From positions 2,796,501 to 2,860,500 of the forward strand of contig CP081098.1 in NCBI GenBank assembly GCA_025141015.1: 64,000 nt of DNA. Reading direction: 5' to 3'. Source of the DNA: Rhodobacteraceae bacterium M382 (lineage in GTDB: Bacteria > Pseudomonadota > Alphaproteobacteria > Rhodobacterales > Rhodobacteraceae). The notes below the pieces were generated by a model that was not told the DNA's origin, made no database searches, and saw only the letters and a list, made by a program, of their open reading frames with translations. This document shows positions 44,145-54,241 of this stretch, piece after piece (the stretch's first letter is position 1; every line of letters begins with the position of its first letter). The position numbers were made by a program, and so were the translations under genes.

Positions 44145-45431
44145 ATGTCTCAGCCCCTTCGTCTTGGTATTGCAGGTTTGGGCACGGTCGGCGTCGGCGT
44201 CGTCAAGATTGTCCGCCGTCAGGCTGCCATGCTGGAGGCCCGAACTGGCCGGTCCGTTCAAATTGTGGCGGTGAGCGCCCGCGACGCCTCCAAGGACCGC
44301 GGCGTGGGTCTGGGCGGATATGCCTGGGAAACCGACCCGGTCGCACTGGCCAAACGTGATGACATCGACGTGTTCGTCGAACTGATGGGGGGCCACGAAG
44401 GCGCGGCCAAGGACGCGACCGAGGCCGCATTGGCAACCGGCAAGGATGTGGTCACCGCCAACAAGGCGTTGTTGGCCCATCATGGCCAGGCGTTGGCCGA
44501 ACAGGCCGAAGCTGCTGGCCGGGTGATCCGGTTCGAAGCCGCCGTCGCCGGTGGCATCCCTGTGATCAAATCCCTGACCGAAGGGCTGGCAGGGAACGAA
44601 ATAACCCGCGTCATGGGCGTGATGAATGGCACCTGCAACTATATCCTCACCCGGATGCAGGACGCGGGTCTGCCCTATGACGACGTATTCGAAGAAGCCA
44701 ACCAACTCGGCTATCTCGAAGCCGATCCGACACTGGACGTTGGCGGCATTGACGCAGGGCACAAGCTGTCGCTGCTGTCGTCGATCGCATTTGGTTCCAA
44801 GGTGAACTTTGACGGGGTCGAGCTGGAAGGCATCCAGAGGATTTCGATCGAAGACATCGACCAGGCTGCCAGCATGGGTTTCAAGATCAAACTGCTGGGC
44901 GTGGCGCAGTTGTCGGGCCGTGGCCTGGAACAGCGCATGTCGCCATGTCTGGTGCCCGCCGACAGCCCGCTGGGTCAGCTGAAGGGCGGCACCAACATGG
45001 TGGTGATCGAAGGCGACGCAGTGGAACAGATTGTTCTACGCGGACCAGGTGCCGGCGAAGGCCCCACCGCCAGTGCCGTGATGGGTGACATCTGCGACCT
45101 TGCGCGCGGGTTTCGGGTCGCGACCTTTGGTCAGCCCGCCGAAACGCTCAAGGACATCGAAGCTGCCAGTTCGAACTCCCCTGCTCCCTATTATGTCCGT
45201 CTGCTGCTAGAAGATCGCCCCGGTGCCATGGCCAAAGTCGCCACCGCCCTGGGAGATGCAGGTGTCAGCATCGACCGGATGCGTCAGACCCAGCACGACG
45301 ACCAGCAGGCCCCTGTGATCATCGTCACCCACAAGACCCAACGTCGCGATCTGGACGCGGCGCTGGAAGCCATGCACGGCACCGGCGTCATGGCCGGCGA
45401 CCCTGTGGCCCTGCGGATCGAAACCGTCTGA
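44145..45431 (+). CDS. hom: Homoserine dehydrogenase
   Basis: A 428-residue enzyme of the threonine and methionine branch. LGIAGLGTVGVGVVKIVRRQ is the NAD(P) motif; FVELMGGHEGAAKDATEAAL, KDVVTANKALLAHHG and MGVMNGTCNYILTRMQDAGL carry the active-site Lys and Asn-rich loop; an ACT domain (YYVRLLLEDRPGAMAKVATA) at about residues 345-420 suggests feedback control by threonine. AAGGA precedes the ATG. Upstream of glpX. Confidence 0.96.
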   Translation: MSQPLRLGIAGLGTVGVGVVKIVRRQAAMLEARTGRSVQIVAVSARDASKDRGVGLGGYAWETDPVALAKRDDIDVFVELMGGHEGAAKDATEAALATGKDVVTANKALLAHHGQALAEQAEAAGRVIRFEAAVAGGIPVIKSLTEGLAGNEITRVMGVMNGTCNYILTRMQDAGLPYDDVFEEANQLGYLEADPTLDVGGIDAGHKLSLLSSIAFGSKVNFDGVELEGIQRISIEDIDQAASMGFKIKLLGVAQLSGRGLEQRMSPCLVPADSPLGQLKGGTNMVVIEGDAVEQIVLRGPGAGEGPTASAVMGDICDLARGFRVATFGQPAETLKDIEAASSNSPAPYYVRLLLEDRPGAMAKVATALGDAGVSIDRMRQTQHDDQQAPVIIVTHKTQRRDLDAALEAMHGTGVMAGDPVALRIETV

Positions 45432-45444
45432 CCGCGCAATATTC

Positions 45445-45472
45445 CCTGTGGCAGGCTGGTTTCTGCCACAGG
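45445..45472 (+). terminator. Hairpin after hom
   Basis: CCTGTGGCAG (45445-45454) and CTGCCACAGG (45463-45472) form a perfect 10-bp stem with an 8-base loop 14 bases after the hom stop. No T-run follows, so it may be a weak terminator or an RNA-stability element. Confidence 0.55.
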
Positions 45473-45577
45473 AACCGTCATTTCACCGCGTGAACCATCA
45501 GTTTTGCGCAAACATGCTTGAGAATCCCGGCCCGCTTGCGCTAGAGGGGCTGGAACCCAATCTGCAAGGACTTTTCT

Positions 45578-46540
45578 ATGTCTCCCCAAGCCGAATTTCA
45601 TGACCGCATGCTTTCTCTTGGCCTGGCCCGTGTGGCTGAACAGGCTGCCCTGGCATCTGCCAAACTGGTGGGGCGTGGAGACGAGAAAGCCGCCGATCAG
45701 GCCGCGGTCAACGCCATGCGCGAACAGTTGAACCTGCTGGACATCGCAGGAGTCGTGGTCATCGGCGAAGGCGAACGGGACGAAGCACCGATGCTGTTCA
45801 TCGGCGAAGAAGTGGGCACCGGCAACGGTCCCGGCGTCGATATCGCCCTGGACCCGCTGGAAGGCACCACGCTGACCGCCAAGGACATGCCCAATGCGCT
45901 GACCGTCATCGCCATGGGCCCACGCGGGTCGATGTTGCACGCGCCGGACACCTATATGGACAAACTGGCCATCGGCCCCGGTTATGCCGACGGCGTCGTA
46001 TCCTTGGACATGACGCCCGCCGAACGGGTTCAGGCGCTGGCCGCGGCCAAGGGGTGTGACGCCTCGGACATCACCGTCTGTATTCTGGAACGCCCCCGCC
46101 ACGAAGAAATGATCGCCGAAGTGCGCTCTACGGGTGCCGCAATCCGCCTGATCACCGATGGCGACGTCGCAGGCGTCATGCACTGCGCCGAAAGCGATGT
46201 GACCGGCATCGACATGTACATGGGCCAAGGCGGCGCACCTGAAGGTGTTCTGGCTGCGGCAGCGCTGAAATGCATGGGCGGGCAGATCTATTGCCGCCTG
46301 GTGTTCCGCAATGACGACGAACGCGGCCGTGCCGCCAAGGCCGGGATCACCGACCTGGACCGGATTTATTCGCGCGACGAAATGGTCACCCAGGATGTGA
46401 TCTTTGCCGCGACCGGTGTCACCGGCGGTACCTTGGTGCCTGGCATCAAACGCGAACCCGGATGGGTGGAGACCACCACATTGCTGATGCGTTCAAAAAC
46501 CGGATCCGTGCGTCGCATGAGCTATCGCACACCGGTTTGA
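45578..46540 (+). CDS. glpX: Fructose-1,6-bisphosphatase, class II
   Basis: A 320-residue GlpX-type phosphatase for gluconeogenesis. VVVIGEGERDEAPMLFIGEE, DIALDPLEGTTLTAKDMPNA and ITDGDVAGVMHC hold the metal and phosphate ligands. Length and motifs are complete. It lies between hom and recJ on the same strand, an order often seen in Rhodobacterales. Confidence 0.96.
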   Translation: MSPQAEFHDRMLSLGLARVAEQAALASAKLVGRGDEKAADQAAVNAMREQLNLLDIAGVVVIGEGERDEAPMLFIGEEVGTGNGPGVDIALDPLEGTTLTAKDMPNALTVIAMGPRGSMLHAPDTYMDKLAIGPGYADGVVSLDMTPAERVQALAAAKGCDASDITVCILERPRHEEMIAEVRSTGAAIRLITDGDVAGVMHCAESDVTGIDMYMGQGGAPEGVLAAAALKCMGGQIYCRLVFRNDDERGRAAKAGITDLDRIYSRDEMVTQDVIFAATGVTGGTLVPGIKREPGWVETTTLLMRSKTGSVRRMSYRTPV

Positions 46541-46661
46541 TCCCTGATCACGCGGGAAAGCGGCTTGCGCCGCTGCCTCTGGCAGGGATATTTTTGGCCA
46601 GATGAAGGGTCGGATCCGCGAGAGGGTCCGGCCTTTTTACGATGCGGATGGGGGAGCAGGC

Positions 46662-48404
46662 ATGAGTTTTCTAGGTGTGGAGCAATCGCTGAGTGGACGG
46701 CGATGGGTGGGACCGGGCGTGGATGTCGAACGGGCGGCCGAAGCCATGGTACAGCAGACCACCCTGCCTCAGGCGGTGTGCCAGGTGCTGGCGCGTCGCG
46801 GCGTGCCTGCGATGGAAGCCCAGGGGTTCCTAACCCCGCAGCTCAAGGAGCTGCTGCCCGACCCACGTCGGATGAAAGACATGGACAAGGCCGCCGCGCG
46901 GTTCGTACAGGCGGTGCAGCGGCGCGAGCGCATTGCGGTATTTGCCGATTATGACGTGGATGGCGGCAGCTCGGCAGCGTTGTTGCTGGTGTGGCTGCGC
47001 GGCATGGGCCATTCCGCAACACTGTATGTGCCGGATCGGATCGACGAAGGGTACGGACCCAACGAGGTCGCAATGCAGGCTCTGGCGCGCGATCACGACC
47101 TGATCGTCTGTGTCGATTGCGGCACCTTGAGCCACGGGCCTATTGCCGCCGCCAAAGGCGCGGATGTGGTGGTGTTGGACCACCACCTGGGGGGAGAAAC
47201 CCTGCCCGACTGTGTTGCGGTGGTGAACCCCAACCGTCAGGACGAAGATGGCGATCTTGGCTATTTCTGCGCTGCGGGCGTGGTGTTCCTGATGTTGGTC
47301 GAGGTCCGGCGTCAGATGCGCGAAGCAGGCTTGGGCACTGGTCCGGACCTGATGGCGCTGTTGGATCTGGTGGCGTTGGCCACGGTGGCCGATGTGGCCC
47401 CTTTGATTGGGGCCAACCGGGCGCTGGTCCGTCAGGGGCTGAAAGTGATGGCTGCCCGGCAACGACCTGGTCTGGTGGCGCTGGCGGATGTGTCGCGCAT
47501 GGATTCCAGCCCCAGCCCCTATCATCTCGGGTTCCTGCTGGGCCCCCGGGTGAACGCCGGCGGGCGCATCGGCAAGGCCGATCTGGGCGCGCGATTGCTG
47601 GCCTGTGACAACCCGCATGAAGCCGCCGCCATGGCGGAACGGCTGGACCAGCTGAACACCGAACGGCGCGAGATCGAAAACGCAGTGCGCGCCGCCGCTA
47701 TGGAACAGGCCGAAGAGCGCGGTCTGGACGCCCCTTTGGTCTGGGCTGCTGGCGAAGGTTGGCACCCTGGCGTTGTCGGCATCGTGGCCTCGCGGCTCAA
47801 GGAAGCCGCCAACCGCCCCGCCATCGTCATCGGTCTGGATGGGACCGAAGGCAAAGGGTCCGGCCGTTCGGTCAGCGGCATCGACCTGGGGGCTGCCATC
47901 CAACGCATGGCCAACGACGGTCTGTTGCTAAAGGGAGGCGGTCACAAGATGGCCGCAGGGTTGACCGTGGCACGCGACCAATTGGAACCGGCGATGGCGC
48001 GCCTGACGGAATTGCTGGCCAAACAGGGCGCAGATACATTGGGCGCTGCTGATCTGAAGCTGGACGGGGTGATCATGCCCCGTGCTGCAACAATTGATCT
48101 GATCGAACAGATCGAACAGGCAGGCCCTTTTGGTGCCGGGGCACCTGCGCCGCGCTATGCGTTGCCTTCGTTGTCGGTGCGTTTTGCCAAGCGTGTGGGC
48201 GAAAGCCATCTCAAGCTCAGCCTCGCAGACGGGACAGGCGGCGGGATTGATGCCATTGCGTTCGGTGCCTTTGACACAGCGTTGGGTCCACGGCTCATCG
48301 ACCATGGTGGTGCCCGGTTTCATTTTGCCGGGCGCATGGAAATCAACACTTGGGGGGGGCGTCAAACCGTGCAACTGCGGCTGGATGATGCGGCACCGGC
48401 CTGA
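46662..48404 (+). CDS. recJ: Single-stranded-DNA-specific exonuclease RecJ
   Basis: A 580-residue DHH-family nuclease. FADYDVDGGSSAALLL (motif I), VCVDCGTLSHGP (motif II), VVVLDHHLGG (motif III, DHH) and NAGGRIGKADLGARLL are present, then the DHHA1 motif GGGHKMAAGLTVA and an OB-like C-terminal domain. It acts 5'-3' in recombination and mismatch repair. GGGGGAG precedes the ATG at 46662; the frame is open 20 codons further up. Confidence 0.96.
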   Translation: MSFLGVEQSLSGRRWVGPGVDVERAAEAMVQQTTLPQAVCQVLARRGVPAMEAQGFLTPQLKELLPDPRRMKDMDKAAARFVQAVQRRERIAVFADYDVDGGSSAALLLVWLRGMGHSATLYVPDRIDEGYGPNEVAMQALARDHDLIVCVDCGTLSHGPIAAAKGADVVVLDHHLGGETLPDCVAVVNPNRQDEDGDLGYFCAAGVVFLMLVEVRRQMREAGLGTGPDLMALLDLVALATVADVAPLIGANRALVRQGLKVMAARQRPGLVALADVSRMDSSPSPYHLGFLLGPRVNAGGRIGKADLGARLLACDNPHEAAAMAERLDQLNTERREIENAVRAAAMEQAEERGLDAPLVWAAGEGWHPGVVGIVASRLKEAANRPAIVIGLDGTEGKGSGRSVSGIDLGAAIQRMANDGLLLKGGGHKMAAGLTVARDQLEPAMARLTELLAKQGADTLGAADLKLDGVIMPRAATIDLIEQIEQAGPFGAGAPAPRYALPSLSVRFAKRVGESHLKLSLADGTGGGIDAIAFGAFDTALGPRLIDHGGARFHFAGRMEINTWGGRQTVQLRLDDAAPA

Positions 48405-48492
48405 TGCGGACCGCTTTCAAATTATTTGGATCCAAACTCACTTTTTGCCTTGCGGCACAGACTTGGATTGCCTAAAGAACCGCACACACAGT

Positions 48493-48567
48493 GGCCCGTT
48501 CGTCTATCGGTTAGGACGCCAGGTTTTCAACCTGGAAAGAGGGGTTCGATTCCCCTACGGGCTGCCA
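48493..48567 (+). tRNA. tRNA-Glu (TTC)
   Basis: A full cloverleaf: acceptor GGCCCGT/ACGGGCT with G73 and encoded CCA, D arm, anticodon stem CCAGG/CCTGG around TTTTCAA (anticodon TTC), T arm GGGG-TTCGATT-CCCC. It follows recJ by about 90 bases. Confidence 0.97.
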
Positions 48568-49031
48568 CTTCTCCCCTGAGTGTTATAATTCTGTAGAGCT
48601 GCTCTTGGGACGTGCCCCATGTTTCTGAGGCCGACTGACACCTGCGCCTAAATTGGCATTTCTCGGACATTCTGCAGCTTGCAGCCCAAGCTGCGCGCGC
48701 ACGATCTATTTGGTGCAGATAGCGTTGGGTGTCATCGCTGTACGACAGCCTGGGCACCACGTCCGAGATGGGACCACCCTGCCCGCCTGCCCGGCGATCT
48801 CATTGGCGCATGCGGTCTGACTCTCATGTCGGGATCTGAGGGATTTTTGAACCTCCCTGCCTCTGGCATTTGCCAGAGATGGCGACGAATTGTGAATGGG
48901 TCTGTCCGCCCGTTGGCGCAGACACCTATATGGCTGCGCCAATTGCGGGTGTTGGCACCGTTCCGGCGTGCGGCGTCGCTGTTCGCCAAACCGGCCGATT
49001 GCGCGCAAAGCAGCACTGAGGAACAGCCTCA
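48568..49031. other. Gene-free junction between tRNA-Glu and the peptide-use cluster
   Basis: About 460 bases without a supportable gene. Two perfect hairpins are present: CTCTGGCA-TT-TGCCAGAG at 48861-48878 and TTGGCGCAG...CTGCGCCAA at 48913-48942. A minus-strand frame at 48732-49016 exists but lacks protein character. No second copy of the tRNA 3' end was noticed in the window. Confidence 0.4.
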
Positions 49032-50552
49032 TCACGTCTGTGCGAAAACATCGCGACCTGGGCTTGCCTTGATCAACGACACCTGTTCACGGAGGTTTTC
49101 GTATGACACCTGATCCAACCGACACGGGTGAAGGCCCGGTGACGCAACCAGAAGCGTCGCCTGTGCGATAGGGTCGAAATCGGCGCGAAAGTGAGCCGTG
49201 CTTTTTACGACGATCAGACGTGCGTCCGATAAATCCAGCCCAAAGTGTTCGAGCAATGCGCAGTCAAGACATTGAAACCTTTGTTCGGAGACGACTACAA
49301 AAATCGCATTGGAAGGTCCGACAATTTTCAACAGCGCCGAACGTCCGATGTCGACGGCAATTCCCTTGTACATTTCACCGGTGCAAAGGATGGGAACATC
49401 AGACAAACGTACAACCTCGAAGGTTGCTGTCTTGCGGGTCAGTCCCGGAATTTGAGTGTTTTGACCAATAACATGGTCAAAGTGGTCTCCAACTCCAGCT
49501 GACCAAGCCTTTTGGATACAGGCCGGATCGGCAAAAATACCCATGACAGCCGGAGCAAGATCCAGTTCAATCAGCGCCTGCAACAGGCCGGTTGTGTCGC
49601 TGGTCCCGCCTGCGCCGGGGTTGTCTTGGACGTCGGCCAGCACCACCGGGCGTGCGGATGTCTGCAACAATTCGGCCCCTTTCTGGATCGCCTGGCGTTC
49701 CGAAAGCAAGCTTTTGGTCAGTTGCTGCTCTGCTTCAAGAAACCGGCCCAAAAGAATGTCTGCGGCCTGCTGGGCTGCGGGTTCTTTGGTGCAATAGGCC
49801 AAAACAGATGGACCGCAGTTGGGAATGTCAGCGGCCGGAAACCCGGATGCGGCATCCGCGCTGATCAGACCGGGCACCGGCAGATCATCAAACCCGGAAA
49901 AAATATGTGCGAACGGTTCCTGACCGGTTGCCTGATCCGAGAGCGGGATAAGAAATGGCACCTGCAAGAACGCTCTTGAAAAGGGGCGGCCCAGAGTCAG
50001 GCGCTGGCGCATCAGACGCGCGGCCCGAACACCGGTCTGCGCCATGTCGAGATGCGGATATTCCCGATAGATCGCAATAGCATCGCAGAGTTCGACAAAA
50101 GCAGGAGAGATATTGGCGTGAAAGTCGAGGGCCACCACCACCGGGATATCCCCGACCACCGCACGCACGCGGCGCAGGATTTCAAGTTCACCGTCAAAAT
50201 GATCTTCGGCAACCATTGCACCGTGCAGATCCAGCAGCACGCCATCCAGTGGTGCGTGCTGTTTCAACCCGGCGCAGATTTCGCCACAGTACGTGTCAAA
50301 AGCGTCCCTGCAAACATGTCCAGCAGGTTCAGCGGCACACCATAGAATGGGGCGGAGATCAAAATCCTGCCCCTCCTGAATGAAGCCGCCGATTGCAATA
50401 TTCAGACCAGGGAATACCTCTAAAATGTCCTGCCCACGGGTTGCAGCTGGCCAGCCATCGGCGCGCTCAAACTCGGAAACGGGTGTAAGATTTGGGTTGA
50501 ACGTGTTGGTTTCATGTTGAAAACCGGCAATCGCAATCTTGACTCTGGTCAT
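49032..50552 (-). CDS. M81-family metallopeptidase (MlrC-like)
   Basis: A 506-residue protein of the M81 family, named after MlrC of microcystin breakdown. IAIAGFQHETNTFNPNLTPV, LLDLHGAMVAEDHFDGELEI and VALDFHANISPAFVELCDAI supply the zinc ligands; VVLADVQDNPGAGGTSDTTG is the second-domain hallmark. Cytoplasmic. It overlaps the amidohydrolase gene by four bases and is the last gene of the transport-hydrolysis operon, pointing to a linear peptide or a peptide-like amide as substrate. Confidence 0.88.
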   Translation of the reverse strand: MTRVKIAIAGFQHETNTFNPNLTPVSEFERADGWPAATRGQDILEVFPGLNIAIGGFIQEGQDFDLRPILWCAAEPAGHVCRDAFDTYCGEICAGLKQHAPLDGVLLDLHGAMVAEDHFDGELEILRRVRAVVGDIPVVVALDFHANISPAFVELCDAIAIYREYPHLDMAQTGVRAARLMRQRLTLGRPFSRAFLQVPFLIPLSDQATGQEPFAHIFSGFDDLPVPGLISADAASGFPAADIPNCGPSVLAYCTKEPAAQQAADILLGRFLEAEQQLTKSLLSERQAIQKGAELLQTSARPVVLADVQDNPGAGGTSDTTGLLQALIELDLAPAVMGIFADPACIQKAWSAGVGDHFDHVIGQNTQIPGLTRKTATFEVVRLSDVPILCTGEMYKGIAVDIGRSALLKIVGPSNAIFVVVSEQRFQCLDCALLEHFGLDLSDARLIVVKSTAHFRADFDPIAQATLLVASPGLHPCRLDQVSYENLREQVSLIKASPGRDVFAQT

Positions 50553-52195
50553 GCGCTGACTTTCTGATCGGATATTTGAGATGTCTGGAAAACCAATTGG
50601 CCACGGCGGATTGTCTGAACCAATTTTGTGTCAGCCAATTGTTCCGGTGCGGTCAAAGGATTGCGGGACAGGATGGCAAAATCAGCAAGTTTACCGACCT
50701 CGATCGAACCGCGCCTGTCTTCCTGAAACACCTGCCAGGCGGCATCAATTGTCTGTGCACGCAATGCAGACAGGACCGAGACTTTCTGGTCCGCGCCCAG
50801 TTGACGCCCCGACGCAGTCAGCCGATTGACCGCGCAGTGGGCCAAATGAATGGGCCGCGTGGGTGTCACCGATGCGTCATTGTGGATCGTATACCGCACC
50901 CCGTATTTTTCTGCGGACGCTGCCGGAGAAATTCGCATCGCACGATCAGGGCCCAGAAACGTGTCATAGTGGCGGTCGCCCCAGAAATGGATATGGGCCG
51001 AAAAGAAGCTGATCGTGACCCCCAGACGGACCATGCGCTCCAATTGGTCATCGCGCGTGGTCTGGCCATGGATCACTGTATGTCGGTGATCGCTTCGTGG
51101 ATTTGCCGTTTGCGCGGCCTCGACAGCATCCAGAAACAGATCCAACCCGGCGTCGCCATTGCAGTGGCAGTGTATTTGAAACCCCATGTCATGCAGTTTC
51201 TTCACCTGAGCGTGATGCTCGTCGGCATCGACATAGGTCATCCCACAGGGCGCACCCGGATTGGCGGGCTTATGGTATGGCTCGGACAAAAACGCCGTTT
51301 GCAGCTGAAAGGCCCCGTCGGTGAACAGCTTGCGCGGGCCCAGGGTGAAGTGAGGATTGCCCGGCCATTGCGCCGCGTCCAGGTTCTGGCTGAACTGTGG
51401 TTCCATCTCTCCGACGGGCAGGATTTCTATGTCGATACCCGGATCGACATTTGCCGGAAGGGACGCAAAATGCGCGATCATATCGGGCGAGGACCAGGCG
51501 TTTTGTGCATAAGTGACGCCTTGCTCAAGATATTCGTCACGGCATGCGTCAAACCCCTGCCAGAAACGATCCCGGTCGATCAGGAAATTGGTATCCCCCA
51601 TTGCGCCCATTGCAGAGATACCTTCGATCACCCCTGTCAGCGCCCCAGTTTCTGGATCCCGGCCAAATCGCCCGCCCACCGGATCAGACGTGTCTCGATT
51701 GACCCCATGCCGTTCGAGCGCCATCGAATTGGCAGTGCCATTATGGCCCGAAGCATGAAGCACCCAAATCGGATGATCTGTAGACACAGAATCCAACTCT
51801 GCGCGGGTTGGCATCCGCTGCTCCGCGATGGCCGTATTGTCAAACGATACCCCCATCACCCAATCTCCCGGCGGAGTTTCGGCCGTTTTCGCCCGCATTC
51901 GCTCCAATGCGGTGGCCATGTCTGGACAATCTCCGCGCGGCGCAGAGGCCAGATCGACCCGGAACAACCGAATGAATCCGGGATCGGGAAAATGCCCGTG
52001 CGGGTCGATAAAGGCCGGCAACATGGTCTTGCCCTGCAAATCGACCTCGGTCGCACCCGATGACAGCTGTGCGCGCAGGTCGGTTTCGGGACCTGTCGCA
52101 ACGATGGTATCCGCCTCGGTCAAAACGGCTTCGACAACGTTGTTTTTATCATCCATCGTCAGGATAGGACCATTGAAATACAGTGTTTGGTTCAT
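50549..52195 (-). CDS. YtcJ-type amidohydrolase
   Basis: A 548-residue metal-dependent hydrolase of the amidohydrolase-3 group. AFIDPHGHFPDPG carries the HxH metal site, QIHCHCNGDAGLDLFLDAVE and HTVIHGQTTRDDQLERM further His ligands, and ISFFSAHIHFWGDRHYDTFL the late conserved segment. No signal peptide. It would cleave an amide or carbamoyl bond of the imported compound (inference). It sits between the ABC ATPase and M81 genes. Confidence 0.87.
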   Translation of the reverse strand: MNQTLYFNGPILTMDDKNNVVEAVLTEADTIVATGPETDLRAQLSSGATEVDLQGKTMLPAFIDPHGHFPDPGFIRLFRVDLASAPRGDCPDMATALERMRAKTAETPPGDWVMGVSFDNTAIAEQRMPTRAELDSVSTDHPIWVLHASGHNGTANSMALERHGVNRDTSDPVGGRFGRDPETGALTGVIEGISAMGAMGDTNFLIDRDRFWQGFDACRDEYLEQGVTYAQNAWSSPDMIAHFASLPANVDPGIDIEILPVGEMEPQFSQNLDAAQWPGNPHFTLGPRKLFTDGAFQLQTAFLSEPYHKPANPGAPCGMTYVDADEHHAQVKKLHDMGFQIHCHCNGDAGLDLFLDAVEAAQTANPRSDHRHTVIHGQTTRDDQLERMVRLGVTISFFSAHIHFWGDRHYDTFLGPDRAMRISPAASAEKYGVRYTIHNDASVTPTRPIHLAHCAVNRLTASGRQLGADQKVSVLSALRAQTIDAAWQVFQEDRRGSIEVGKLADFAILSRNPLTAPEQLADTKLVQTIRRGQLVFQTSQISDQKVSA

Positions 52196-52325
52196 CTCAA
52201 ATTACCCTTGTGAAACCGTATAGTCCGCCGCGGACGGTTCCATGTTGCGCCCGATGCGTTCTGTTGCATCCGGTGATCTTCTAAAGCAGTGCCAATAATC
52301 GGCACCATTTTTGGTTCATGGGTCT

Positions 52326-53267
52326 TCAAGCTGCTGCCCCCACGATGCGGGGGGTCAAACACCGGATGCCGTGGCCATTTTCAACCTCCCATTGGGGAAC
52401 CTGGGTGCAGACTTCAGAGGCCATTGGGCAGCGTTCGCGGAACTCGCATCCCGACGGCCGTTTGATCAGGCTCGGAGGCTCGCCCTTCAACGCGATACGC
52501 TCCAGTCGCGCATCCGGGTCGGGTTCGGGGTTCGCGCTGAGCAGACAATGCGTGTATGGGTGGCGCGGATCGGCGAAAACCGTCTCGGACGGGCCTTCTT
52601 CGACCAGCCTTCCAAGGTAGAGAATCCCCATCCGATCAGCCACATGGCGTACCACATTCAGGTTATGGGTGATGATCACCATCGACAGACCAAGCCGTTC
52701 ACGCAGATCATTGAGCAGGTTCAAAAGCTCACCCTGCACCGATACATCCAACCCGGCTGTGGGTTCATCAGCCAGGATCAGTTTTGGCTCCAGCGCCAGT
52801 GCCCGCGCAACACCAACACGACGCGCCTGTCCCCCCGACAGCTGATAAGGATAGCGATCCCCAAAATGCGACGGCAGATTGACCAGCTCCAGCAACCGTT
52901 TGGCTTCGGCATCCAGATCACGATCCTTCATCCCCTGAATGCGATAGGGTTCGGTGATCAGGTTGCGAATGGTCAGGCGCGGCGACAGTGATCCGACCGG
53001 ATCCTGAAACATCATCGCAATGTCCTTGCGCAGAGGGCGAAAAGCACGTTCCGAAATGCCGCGAATTTCCTGCCCCATGAATTTGACCGATCCGGATTGC
53101 GCCGGGGCCAGCCCGGCAATGGCCCGGATCACCGTGGTCTTGCCCGACCCGCTTTCGCCAACCATTGCATAGGTCTGACCGGCCTCGACGTTAAAGCTGA
53201 CACCGGCCAGAACATTGACGGGGCCGAAATTGGTTTTCAGGTCCTTGACCTCCAGGATCGGGCTCAT
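52326..53267 (-). CDS. Oligopeptide-type ABC transporter ATP-binding protein (DppF-like)
   Basis: A 313-residue ATPase: Walker A GESGSGKTTVIRAIAG, signature LSGGQARRVGVARALAL, Walker B LILADEPTAGLD, and the C-terminal oligopeptide-transporter Cys motif (CEFRERCPMASEVC) typical of DppD/DppF. It pairs with the adjacent ATPase and overlaps it by four bases. Confidence 0.92.
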   Translation of the reverse strand: MSPILEVKDLKTNFGPVNVLAGVSFNVEAGQTYAMVGESGSGKTTVIRAIAGLAPAQSGSVKFMGQEIRGISERAFRPLRKDIAMMFQDPVGSLSPRLTIRNLITEPYRIQGMKDRDLDAEAKRLLELVNLPSHFGDRYPYQLSGGQARRVGVARALALEPKLILADEPTAGLDVSVQGELLNLLNDLRERLGLSMVIITHNLNVVRHVADRMGILYLGRLVEEGPSETVFADPRHPYTHCLLSANPEPDPDARLERIALKGEPPSLIKRPSGCEFRERCPMASEVCTQVPQWEVENGHGIRCLTPRIVGAAA

Positions 53268-54241
53268 GCGACTGCCTCCTCATGGTTCAACCAGCAGGCC
53301 GCAAAGTGCCCCTCTTTGAGTTTGGTCAACGCAGGTACTTGTGCACAGCGTTCATTGGCCTGTTCGCAACGATCGCGAAAGATGCACCCAGTCGGCAGAT
53401 TGGCCAGATCGGGCACTTCACCGGGAATGGTGGGCAACACACGGGCACGGGTTTTGATGTGTCCAGGGTCACATTCGATCAAACGACGGGTGTAAGGATG
53501 CCTTGGGTGATGAAAGATCTCGCGCACATCGCCGCTTTCCACAACGGCACCCGCATACATCACCACCACCCGGTCACATAGTTCGGCAATCACACCCAGG
53601 TGGTGCGAGATGAACAGGATCGAACAGCCGAAGTCCTTTTGCAGATCTTGCAGGCGTTCAATGATTTGAACTTCCAGCGTGGCGTCCAATGCGGTGGTCG
53701 GCTCATCCGCGATCAACAGATCAGGCTCGCTCATCAACGCCATTGCAATGGCAATCCGCTGGCGCATCCCGCCGGAAAACTCGTGCGGAAATTGCTTTAG
53801 CCGCGCCTCTGGATCGGGTATGCCAACAGCCCCCAGCATTTTTGCCGCCAACGCAATTTTTTCCTGTTTCGAGATCTTTGCACGATGCTGGATATCCACC
53901 ATCTGTTGCCCGATCGAGATCACGGGATTGTGGGTCTGCATCGGGTCTTGGAACACGATCGAGATGTCCGAGCCGCGCAGATCACGCATCTGACGTTCCG
54001 ACTGTGTTAACAGGTCTTTCCCATGAAAGCGCACCTCGCCCTTGCGAAACCGGGTGTTCGGCGCGGTTAACCGCAGGATCGACGAAATCAGCGTGGATTT
54101 GCCACACCCACTTTCACCGACAATCCCAACAATTTCGCCTTTGCGCACATCAAAACTGATATTTCGCAGCGCCTTGAGATCCCCACGTGCGGTTTCATAA
54201 TCCACACTCAGGTCGTCAATCTCCAAAAGTACGTCAGTCAT
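53264..54241 (-). CDS. Oligopeptide-type ABC transporter ATP-binding protein (DppD-like)
   Basis: A 325-residue ATPase with Walker A GESGCGKSTLISSILR, signature EFSGGMRQRIAIAMAL and Walker B LLIADEPTTALD, and the C-terminal motif CIFRDRCEQANERC. The ATG at 54241 overlaps the stop of the permease gene (ATGA), which fixes the start; the frame is open to 54349. Cytoplasmic face of the transporter. Confidence 0.92.
   Translation of the reverse strand: MTDVLLEIDDLSVDYETARGDLKALRNISFDVRKGEIVGIVGESGCGKSTLISSILRLTAPNTRFRKGEVRFHGKDLLTQSERQMRDLRGSDISIVFQDPMQTHNPVISIGQQMVDIQHRAKISKQEKIALAAKMLGAVGIPDPEARLKQFPHEFSGGMRQRIAIAMALMSEPDLLIADEPTTALDATLEVQIIERLQDLQKDFGCSILFISHHLGVIAELCDRVVVMYAGAVVESGDVREIFHHPRHPYTRRLIECDPGHIKTRARVLPTIPGEVPDLANLPTGCIFRDRCEQANERCAQVPALTKLKEGHFAACWLNHEEAVA

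Noticed and set aside
48732-49016. Minus-strand frame of about 94 codons after tRNA-Glu
   Set aside because: No ribosome site and Arg/Pro-rich sequence without family features; the hairpins at 48861-48942 fall inside it.
50576-52063. 495-codon plus-strand frame opposite the YtcJ-type amidohydrolase
   Set aside because: Antisense shadow; the amidohydrolase metal motifs on the minus strand are clear.
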